Below are positions 1-4,749 of a DNA stretch of 7,784 bases, piece by piece. Both the position numbers and the translations under genes were made by a program. Source of the DNA: an uncultured Haemophilus sp. (GTDB taxonomy: Bacteria; Pseudomonadota; Gammaproteobacteria; Enterobacterales; Pasteurellaceae); contig NZ_CALJRX010000176.1 in assembly GCF_937976265.1 (NCBI RefSeq), positions 1-7,784 on the forward strand, read 5' to 3'. The notes under the pieces were generated by a model. It saw only the letters and a list, made by a program, of their open reading frames with translations. It was not told the DNA's origin and searched no databases. Each line of letters begins with the position of its first letter. Position 1 is the stretch's first letter.

Positions 1-992
1 TAAAGAATATGTTGATATTGTTCTAACATTTCTTTTGGCCATACGCTTGATTGCACTTCACCAATGTGTTTTTTGTGAAGTAAAAACATTGCCATACGAG
101 ATTGACCGATACCACCACCAATGGTGAGAGGTAATTTGCCGTTTAATAAATCTTGGTGCCAATCCATTTTTAAGCGATCTTCATCACCGGTTAAACCAAC
201 TTGTAAACGCAATGCGGATTCATCCACACGAATACCCATTGAAGAAAGCTCAAACGCTTTACCTAACTCAGCATTCCACACCAAAATATCACCGTTTAAG
301 CCTTTGTAGCCGTTTTCAGATTCAGTTGTCCAGTCATCGTAGTCTGGTGCACGACCATCATGTGGTTTACCGTCTGATAATTTGCCACCGATACCGATTA
401 AGAACACGGCGCCATATTCTTTACAAATGGCGTTTTCGCGCTCTTTGCTTGAAAGATCTGGGTAGCGTTTCACTAAATCTTCACTGTGAACGAAGGTGAT
501 TTCTTTTGGTAAGCTTGATGGGATATCAAAGCGCGCTTCTACCGCTAATTCAGTTAAACGGATTGCACGATAGATAGAACGTACCGTTTCTTTTAAATAA
601 GCAAAGTTACGACGACCTTCAGGAATCACTTTTTCCCAGTCCCATTGGTCTACATAAACAGAGTGTGTTTGATCCAATGAATCTTCATCTGGACGTAATG
701 CTTTCATGTGAACAAATAAGCCTTCACCTTCTTTGAAATGGAAACGTGCGAGAGTATGGCGTTTCCATTTAGCCAATGAGTGAACCACTTCATAAACCGC
801 ATTTGGGATACATTTCACGTTTACTTGAACAGCTTTCTCAATGCCTGATAAGTTATCTTGCATACCGTTGCCAACTTCACTAAGGATTGGACCTTGTACT
901 TCGATAATGCCAAGTTGTTCAATCAAGTTTTGAGTAAAGGTGTTCTTCACAAAGCTGATTTCTTGTTGTTGTAAAATGAACGTCTTTTTCAT
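1..992 (-). CDS. asnA: Aspartate-ammonia ligase (asparagine synthetase A), missing only the last stop-codon base
   Basis: AsnA makes asparagine from aspartate and ammonia with ATP hydrolysed to AMP and pyrophosphate. It is a cytoplasmic enzyme with a class II aminoacyl-tRNA synthetase-like fold. My translation from the ATG at 992 gives 330 codons, the length of E. coli AsnA; the last codon is Leu at 5-3, and bases 2-1 read TA, so the stop codon is cut by the window edge. Active-site positions known from E. coli fall at the same numbers: Asp46 in MQDNLSG, Arg100 in MKALRPDED and Gln116 in YVDQWDW. The motifs GIGGKLSDG (about 200-208) and IGGGIGQSR (about 291-299) are intact. An AAGGAT Shine-Dalgarno (1002-997) supports the start. 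The gene is divergent from asnC, the arrangement in which AsnC activates asnA in E. coli. Identification is secure. Confidence 0.97.
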   Translation of the reverse strand, partial: MKKTFILQQQEISFVKNTFTQNLIEQLGIIEVQGPILSEVGNGMQDNLSGIEKAVQVNVKCIPNAVYEVVHSLAKWKRHTLARFHFKEGEGLFVHMKALRPDEDSLDQTHSVYVDQWDWEKVIPEGRRNFAYLKETVRSIYRAIRLTELAVEARFDIPSSLPKEITFVHSEDLVKRYPDLSSKERENAICKEYGAVFLIGIGGKLSDGKPHDGRAPDYDDWTTESENGYKGLNGDILVWNAELGKAFELSSMGIRVDESALRLQVGLTGDEDRLKMDWHQDLLNGKLPLTIGGGIGQSRMAMFLLHKKHIGEVQSSVWPKEMLEQYQHIL

Positions 993-1148
993 ATTTATCC
1001 TTCTTTTTATAATAACCGGTAAGATTTGTTGCGTATTATTCAATAAAATGACAAATTGTTTCAAGTAATTTCTTTACATTGTTTTAAATATTGAATATTA
1101 TCAAAAATAAATAAGATATTTTAAAAAAGATCTAATAAGGAGTGTTTT
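993..1148. promoter_or_regulatory. asnA-asnC divergent control region
   Basis: This 156-base AT-rich gap separates two divergent genes and must hold both start sites. The asnC promoter is clear and listed separately. For asnA the best -10 candidate is TAATAC on the minus strand (1038-1033), which would give a leader of about 34 bases. Its nearest -35-like sequence, TTGAAA (1064-1059), is 20 bases away, which is too far for a strong promoter. A weak -35 would fit a promoter that needs the activator AsnC, but that is inference. I could not identify a convincing AsnC binding site by eye. Confidence 0.5.
1073..1101 (+). promoter_or_regulatory. Sigma-70 promoter of asnC
   Basis: The -35 box TTTACA (1073-1078) and the -10 box TATTAT (1096-1101) are 17 bases apart, and each matches five of six consensus positions. 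Transcription would start near 1108, leaving a leader of about 40 bases before the ATG at 1149. In E. coli AsnC represses its own gene, so this promoter is a plausible target of its product. Confidence 0.7.
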
Positions 1149-1601
1149 ATGAACAATATCGATACACTTGATCGCCAAATTCTCCGTGTACTGACTAAAG
1201 ATGCCCGTACACCTTATGCAGAAATGGCCAAAAACTTTGGCGTGAGCCCGGGGACAATTCATGTTCGCGTAGAGAAAATGCGTCAGTCTGGTTTGATTGA
1301 AGGGACAAAAGCGATTATTGATGAGCGTAAGCTTGGCTATGATGTGTGCTGCTTTATTGGCATTATTTTGAAAAGCGCAAAAGATTACGAAAAAGTGATT
1401 AAAAAACTCGAAACCTTTGATGAAGTGGTGGAAGCCTATTACACCACGGGAAATTATTCTATTTTTATCAAAGTGATGACACACACCATTGCTGAATTAC
1501 ATTCCGTGTTGGCGACTAAGATCCAGTTAATTGATGAAATTCAATCAACGGAAACCTTGATTTCCATGCAAAACCCTATTTTACGAGACATTAAACCTTA
1601 A
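1149..1601 (+). CDS. asnC: AsnC, Lrp/AsnC-family transcriptional regulator of asnA
   Basis: AsnC is a small DNA-binding regulator that activates asnA, with its effect relieved by asparagine, and represses itself; these roles are known from E. coli. The protein has 150 residues against 152 in E. coli. The N-terminal winged helix-turn-helix includes YAEMAKNFGVSPGTIHVRVE (about 23-42), very close to the E. coli segment. A RAM ligand-binding domain follows (about 66-140) with CCFIGIILKSAKDY and the glycine-containing YYTTGNYSIFIKV, where asparagine is bound in this family. The end, TETLISMQNPILRDIKP, is also nearly as in E. coli. An AAGGAG Shine-Dalgarno (1137-1142) sits six bases before the ATG. 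The gene is divergent from asnA, its expected target. Confidence 0.96.
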   Translation: MNNIDTLDRQILRVLTKDARTPYAEMAKNFGVSPGTIHVRVEKMRQSGLIEGTKAIIDERKLGYDVCCFIGIILKSAKDYEKVIKKLETFDEVVEAYYTTGNYSIFIKVMTHTIAELHSVLATKIQLIDEIQSTETLISMQNPILRDIKP

Positions 1602-1617
1602 ATGTCATCGAAACAAT

Positions 1618-1651
1618 AAAGGCGTGTATTAAACACGCCTTTTGTTTTTTT
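1618..1651 (+). terminator. Rho-independent terminator after asnC, perhaps shared with ordL
   Basis: A perfect 10-base-pair stem, AAAGGCGTGT (1618-1627) with ACACGCCTTT (1633-1642), closes a five-base ATTAA loop. It is followed by a T-rich run, TGTTTTTTT, to 1651. It lies 17 bases after the asnC stop. The convergent ordL gene ends at 1654, so the same hairpin read on the other strand could also end ordL, although the T run on that side (TTTATTGTTT) is weaker. Confidence 0.9.
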
Positions 1652-1653
1652 AA

Positions 1654-2949
1654 TTAACGATAACGATCGAGGAATTTGTAATAGAGTACGCCGATCTTGG
1701 TGGCTAAGTTTTTAAGATATTTTCCACCGTAAAACGAAGGCACTTTCAATCCTTCAAAAATTCTTAAACGTTCGTCATTGCCTAAAATCGCTTCTGCAAT
1801 AATGCGTCCAGCGAGCCCTGTTAGTGCGACACCATGTCCAGAATAGCCTTGTGCAAAATAAATGTGCGGTGAGATACGACCAAAATGTGGGCTTGCATTC
1901 AGTGTCATATCAATCGGCCCTGCCCATCCATAGTCAATTTTGACGTTTTCCAATTGAGGGAAAACATGCAACATATTACCACGCATAATCTGCACCATGT
2001 CTTTTTCTGAGCTTGAGTCACTGCCAAATAATAAACGGTTATCCGCACTCAAGCGATAATAATCGAGCAAGATATTGTTATCACAAACAGACATACCATT
2101 ATTGATGACCGAATCCGCTGTGGCTTGATCTAAGGGCTCGGTTGCAATAATAAAGCTCTCGACCGGTAAGATTTTACGATTAATGCCGTGATGAATAGAT
2201 TTCGGTAGTGCATCAATATAAGCGTTGGTGGCTAAAATAACATCTTGAGAAATGACCGCACTTTTATCGGTTTTGACTTCAATGCAACCTGATTTTTCCA
2301 CTAAATCCACAACAGGGGATTGTTCGTAAATCTGCACGCCTAAATCTAAGCAGGCTTTTGCTAAGCCTAAGCAATAGTTAAGTGGGTGTAAGTGGCCTGA
2401 ATTGCTGTCGTATAAACCACCTACATAAATATCGCTGCCTAAATGTTGTTTCAGTTTGGTTTTATCCCAAAGTTGCATTTTGTCATAGCCAAAAGTCGCG
2501 TGGCTGGCTTTTTCCATTTTAATGAGATCGTCCATACGACGTTCATTTAACGCCAATGTGGCATAGCCTTTTTTCCAATCACATTGAATGCCATATTTCG
2601 CAATGCGTTCATCAATAATATCAATGGCTTCTAGCGACATATCCCAAAGTTTTTTCGCTTTATCAAAGCCTACTTGAGCAATATATTCATCAATGCCTTC
2701 TTCAAAACCATTGATGGCTTGACCACCACTTCTGCCGGATGCGCCAAATCCCACTCTTGCACCTTCTAACACAATGACTTTCTTGCCTTTTTCTGCTAAT
2801 TCAAGGGCGGCTGATAAACCGAAGAAACCCGCACCAATAACACAAACATCCGCTTCTTCTTGCTGAGTGAGAGGCGGCAATTCGAAGGTTTGGTTTCGAC
2901 TATCGAAATAATAAGATTTGATATGTTCTTGATGAGCGAATTCGAGCAT
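1654..2949 (-). CDS. ordL: FAD-dependent amine oxidoreductase, OrdL/PuuB type (DAO family)
   Basis: This 431-residue protein belongs to the D-amino-acid oxidase (DAO) family of flavoproteins. It resembles PuuB, the E. coli gamma-glutamylputrescine oxidase (426 residues), along its whole length. An N-terminal Rossmann motif, GAGFFG (39-44), followed by VIVLE ending at Glu62, binds the ADP part of FAD. GFGASGRSGGQ (about 67-77) is the second flavin-contact segment typical of PuuB-like enzymes. NILLDYYRLSADNRLLFGSD and the C-terminal GYSGHGVALTGLAGR (from 368) are also family hallmarks. The Shine-Dalgarno is weak (an AGG about ten bases upstream). A good promoter and divergence from a polyamine-binding protein gene suggest an amine substrate. 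No puuA, puuC or puuD lies in the window, so gamma-glutamylputrescine is not assured as substrate; glycine/sarcosine-type or other amine oxidation is possible. Family is secure, substrate is not. Confidence 0.9.
   Translation of the reverse strand: MLEFAHQEHIKSYYFDSRNQTFELPPLTQQEEADVCVIGAGFFGLSAALELAEKGKKVIVLEGARVGFGASGRSGGQAINGFEEGIDEYIAQVGFDKAKKLWDMSLEAIDIIDERIAKYGIQCDWKKGYATLALNERRMDDLIKMEKASHATFGYDKMQLWDKTKLKQHLGSDIYVGGLYDSNSGHLHPLNYCLGLAKACLDLGVQIYEQSPVVDLVEKSGCIEVKTDKSAVISQDVILATNAYIDALPKSIHHGINRKILPVESFIIATEPLDQATADSVINNGMSVCDNNILLDYYRLSADNRLLFGSDSSSEKDMVQIMRGNMLHVFPQLENVKIDYGWAGPIDMTLNASPHFGRISPHIYFAQGYSGHGVALTGLAGRIIAEAILGNDERLRIFEGLKVPSFYGGKYLKNLATKIGVLYYKFLDRYR
2255..2263 (-). repeat. 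DNA uptake signal sequence inside ordL
   Basis: The minus strand reads AAGTGCGGT, the nine-base core of the Hin-type uptake signal that Haemophilus and relatives recognise during natural transformation. It lies within ordL, in the codons for Lys-Ser-Ala-Val, in a region that PuuB-like proteins do not conserve strongly. This is one of four perfect cores in the window and the only one inside a gene. Confidence 0.85.
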
Positions 2950-2991
2950 GATTGATGCCTAATTAATTAACATAAAACTGAAATTGAGGGA

Positions 2992-3019
2992 ATCTTACCC
3001 TGATGGGAAAATATGTCAA
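2992..3019 (-). promoter_or_regulatory. Sigma-70 promoter of ordL
   Basis: On the minus strand a perfect -35 box TTGACA (3019-3014) and a -10 box TAAGAT (2997-2992) are separated by 16 bases. Transcription would begin near 2985, giving a leader of about 36 bases before the ATG at 2949. The promoter is back to back with that of potD, whose -10 box starts 21 bases from this -35 box, so one bound regulator could affect both. Confidence 0.65.
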
Positions 3020-3036
3020 ACCTTTTGCAAAAAAGG

Positions 3037-3045
3037 TGCTATACT
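3037..3045 (+). promoter_or_regulatory. Extended -10 promoter of potD
   Basis: TGCTATACT is an extended -10 element: TATACT (3040-3045) with TG one base upstream. No good -35 box lies 16-18 bases before it, which extended -10 promoters tolerate. Transcription would start near 3052, about 60 bases before the TTG start codon at 3112. The ATG at 3013 therefore lies upstream of the transcript and cannot be the potD start if this promoter is used. Confidence 0.65.
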
Positions 3046-3051
3046 CCCCAA

Positions 3052-3067
3052 GTTTACATAAGTAAAC
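3052..3067 (+). promoter_or_regulatory. Alternative leader hairpin overlapping the potD operator
   Basis: GTTTAC (3052-3057) pairs perfectly with GTAAAC (3062-3067) across an ATAA loop. This six-pair hairpin shares its right arm with the left arm of the 18-base palindrome at 3059-3076, so in RNA the two cannot form together. It starts right at the predicted 5' end of the potD transcript, where it might protect the RNA or be coincidental in AT-rich sequence. The stem is short, so confidence is low. Confidence 0.3.
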
Positions 3068-3076
3068 GATTACTTA
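3059..3076. promoter_or_regulatory. Palindromic operator-like site, LacI/GalR-family shape, in the potD leader
   Basis: TAAGTAAACGATTACTTA is an 18-base inverted repeat. The arms TAAGTAA and TTACTTA match perfectly, and the whole element is symmetric about a central CG except for one mismatched pair. The two half-sites, AAGTAAAC and AAGTAATC, agree at seven of eight positions. A central CpG flanked by AA and TT is the classic layout of LacI/GalR/PurR-family operators, and the core fits the GalR-type pattern GKAANCGNTTNC. It begins about seven bases after the predicted transcription start, a position suited to repression. It could instead form a hairpin in the mRNA leader. No regulator gene is adjacent, so the binding protein is unknown. 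Confidence 0.5.
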
Positions 3077-3096
3077 AGGTTTATTTTGATTGTCCT

Positions 3097-3104
3097 GAGG
3101 AGGT
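3097..3104 (+). promoter_or_regulatory. Strong ribosome binding site that fixes the TTG start of potD
   Basis: GAGGAGGT is a nearly perfect anti-16S match, seven bases before TTG at 3112. It is the strongest Shine-Dalgarno in the window and probably compensates for the weak TTG initiator. No such site precedes the upstream in-frame ATG at 3013. Confidence 0.85.
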
Positions 3105-3111
3105 CAATAAA

Positions 3112-4167
3112 TTGAAAAAAAATGCTGTTCAATACATTAAATCACTTTGTCTTTCTGCCGTTGCATTTGCTGCAACTTCTGCTGCACTTGCTGCTGAAAA
3201 ACTTTATGTTTATAACTGGACTGACTATGTGCCATCCAATTTGGTTGCGGAATTTACCAAAGAAACGGGCATTGAAGTGATTTATTCGACATTTGAAAGT
3301 AATGAAGAAATGTATGCTAAATTGAAGCTGACCTCTAGTACAGGCAGTGGTTATGATTTAGTTTTCCCATCAAGCTATTACGTCAATAAAATGGCGAAAG
3401 AAAATATGTTACAAGAGCTTGATCACAGCAAATTAAGTAATTTTAAACAAATTCCGGCAAATTTATTAAACAAGGAATTTGACCCAAATAATAAATATTC
3501 TCTGCCTTACGTTTATGGCTTAACCGGTATCGGCGTGAATGCGGATGATATTGACCCAAGCAAAATTACGAGTTGGGCTGATTTATGGAATCCAGAATTT
3601 AAAGGTAAGGTATTATTAACCAGTGATGCGCGTGAAGTGTTCCACATTGCATTGATATTAGATGGAAAATCACCAAACACCACGAATGAAGAAGACATTA
3701 AAGCGGCTTATGAGCGCTTAGTGAAATTGTTACCAAATGTGGTAACCTTTAACTCCGATTCGCCAGAAGTACCATTTGTACAAGGTGAGGTATCTATCGG
3801 GATGTTATGGAACGGTTCAGCTTATTTAGCCAACAAAGAAAATCCAAGTATCCAATTTGTGTATCCAAAAGAAGGGGCGATTTTCTGGATGGATAACTAC
3901 GCGATTCCAAAAGGTGCGAAAAATACAGAGGGCGCTTATAAATTTATCGACTTCTTACTTCGCCCTGAAAATGCGAAATTAGTCGTTGAGAAAATGGGTT
4001 TCTCTATGCCAAATGAAGGCATGAAAGCGTTACTTTCACCTGAAATGGCGAATAACCCAACCTTGTTCCCATCTGCTGAAAATATTGAAAAAGGCATTAT
4101 GCAAGGCGATGTGGGTGAAGCAGTGGATATTTACGAAAAATATTGGAATAAATTAAAAACCAATTAA
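3112..4167 (+). CDS. potD: Periplasmic spermidine/putrescine-binding protein, PotD type
   Basis: PotD captures polyamines in the periplasm and hands them to the PotABC ABC importer. The protein has 351 residues from the TTG start (E. coli PotD has 348). It begins with a typical signal peptide: MKKN, a hydrophobic stretch to about residue 26, and probable cleavage after Ala27 in ALA-AEK. The Cys at 13 has no proper lipobox, so it is not a clear lipoprotein. Polyamine-contact residues of E. coli PotD are conserved: Trp36 and Tyr39 (NWTDYV), Ser87 and Tyr89 (PSSYY), Asp172 and Glu175 (SDAREVF), Trp233 (LWNGSA), Trp259 and Asp261 (FWMDN) and Gln331 (MQGDVGEA). The frame is open back to an ATG at 3013, but that region contains promoters and an operator, so I reject that start. 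No potABC genes are adjacent, so it is an orphan binding protein here, probably matching the second PotD copy known in Haemophilus. Confidence 0.93.
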   Translation: MKKNAVQYIKSLCLSAVAFAATSAALAAEKLYVYNWTDYVPSNLVAEFTKETGIEVIYSTFESNEEMYAKLKLTSSTGSGYDLVFPSSYYVNKMAKENMLQELDHSKLSNFKQIPANLLNKEFDPNNKYSLPYVYGLTGIGVNADDIDPSKITSWADLWNPEFKGKVLLTSDAREVFHIALILDGKSPNTTNEEDIKAAYERLVKLLPNVVTFNSDSPEVPFVQGEVSIGMLWNGSAYLANKENPSIQFVYPKEGAIFWMDNYAIPKGAKNTEGAYKFIDFLLRPENAKLVVEKMGFSMPNEGMKALLSPEMANNPTLFPSAENIEKGIMQGDVGEAVDIYEKYWNKLKTN

Positions 4168-4182
4168 TAAAATATTGATGAA

Positions 4183-4191
4183 AAGTGCGGT
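4183..4191 (+). repeat. DNA uptake signal core (left arm)
   Basis: A perfect AAGTGCGGT on the plus strand, followed by an AT-rich GAATTTG. It is the left arm of the hairpin after potD. Confidence 0.9.
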
Positions 4192-4198
4192 GAATTTG

Positions 4199-4207
4199 AC
4201 CGCACTT
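4199..4207 (-). repeat. DNA uptake signal core (right arm)
   Basis: ACCGCACTT on the plus strand, the exact complement of the core at 4183-4191. The two are seven bases apart and inverted. Confidence 0.9.
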
Positions 4208-4228
4208 TTGCTTTGTAAAGGATGACAA

Positions 4229-4642
4229 ATGAGCTTTCTTGAGCGACTTTTTCACGCAATCTTGTTTGAAACCACGGTCGTATTGCTTTCAATGTTTGCA
4301 CTGTATTTCTTTACCGAAGAAAGTGTATCAATTCTTTTCGGTTCAATGATCTTAGTCTCCTTAACGGCAATGTTATGGAATATCATCTTTAATTATTTCC
4401 TCGATAAAATTTTTACCGGTCCGCGAGAAAAGCGAGGTGTCATATTCCGTACTTTACATGCCATTTCATTTGAGGGCGGTTTGCTTATTTTCACCGTGCC
4501 GATCATTGCTTACTTTTTAAAAGTGGATTGGATCACGGCTTTTATGATGGATTTCAGTTTAACGGTGATGATCACCATTTATACCTTTATTTTTAATTGG
4601 GTGTATGATCACGCACGATTGCTATTTATTAAGCGAGAATAA
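4229..4642 (+). CDS. PACE-family inner-membrane efflux protein (AceI-like)
   Basis: This 137-residue protein matches the proteobacterial antimicrobial compound efflux (PACE) family, founded on AceI of Acinetobacter, which exports chlorhexidine and, physiologically, short-chain diamines such as putrescine and cadaverine by proton exchange. Four membrane segments are visible at about 8-28, 34-57, 76-97 and 103-126. It is built of two tandem BTP repeats: RLFHAILFE and RTLHAISFEG open each half, and WNIIFN (50-55) and FNWVYDH (122-128) close them. Glu14 sits where AceI has its essential membrane Glu15. The Shine-Dalgarno is AAAGGA, about six bases before the ATG. It follows potD by 61 bases with a hairpin between, so it may be partly co-transcribed by read-through; I see no clear promoter of its own. 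No LysR-type regulator is next to it, unlike aceI. The family is clear and the substrate inferred. Confidence 0.9.
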   Translation: MSFLERLFHAILFETTVVLLSMFALYFFTEESVSILFGSMILVSLTAMLWNIIFNYFLDKIFTGPREKRGVIFRTLHAISFEGGLLIFTVPIIAYFLKVDWITAFMMDFSLTVMITIYTFIFNWVYDHARLLFIKRE

Positions 4643-4667
4643 TGTAATAGGTAAGAGAATAAATAAA

Positions 4668-4707
4668 AAAGTGCGGTCAAAATCTAAGATGTTTTTGATC
4701 GCACTTT
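4668..4707. terminator. Hairpin terminator between convergent PACE gene and purB, with one decayed uptake-signal arm
   Basis: A 15-pair stem (4668-4682 with 4693-4707) with one G-U pair closes a ten-base loop. The left arm contains a perfect AAGTGCGGT; the right arm, ATCGCACTT, differs from the complement at one base. In plus-strand RNA the mismatch is a tolerated G-U, while in minus-strand RNA it becomes C-A, so the hairpin favours ending the PACE transcript. It lies 26 bases after the PACE stop and 43 bases beyond the purB stop, so it may serve both. The T runs are short. Confidence 0.75.
4669..4677 (+). repeat. DNA uptake signal core in the PACE-purB hairpin
   Basis: A perfect AAGTGCGGT on the plus strand, followed by the AT-rich CAAAATCTAA. 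Its inverted partner at 4699-4707 has one changed base and would be a weaker uptake site. Confidence 0.9.
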
Positions 4708-4749
4708 AATTTGGAAGTTGGAAGAGCGTGATAAAAAGCCCTTTTTTTC

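Larger units (their letters stand above)
4181..4209. terminator. Terminator made of an inverted uptake-signal pair, after potD
   Basis: AAAAGTGCGGT (4181-4191) and ACCGCACTTTT (4199-4209) form a perfect 11-pair stem around a seven-base loop. Each arm contains the nine-base uptake-signal core. Paired uptake signals used as terminators are well known in Pasteurellaceae. It lies 13 bases after the potD stop and 19 bases before the next start. The T run is short (CTTTTGCTTT), so some read-through into the PACE gene is plausible. Confidence 0.8.

Noticed and set aside
121..499. Short plus-strand reading frames across the left end
   Set aside because: They lie antisense to asnA, whose full 330-residue frame and catalytic residues are intact; no Shine-Dalgarno or recognisable protein features.
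1101..1484. 127-codon minus-strand frame opposite asnC
   Set aside because: Antisense shadow of asnC, composition unlike a real protein, and it would run through the asnC promoter.
3513..3698. 61-codon minus-strand frame within potD
   Set aside because: Antisense to a conserved gene with no start signals.
4731..4749. AT-only hairpin with T run just after the purB stop (minus strand AAAAAGGGCTTTTT)
   Set aside because: Only five A-T pairs around a four-base loop; too weak to call a terminator, though it might assist the hairpin at 4668-4707.
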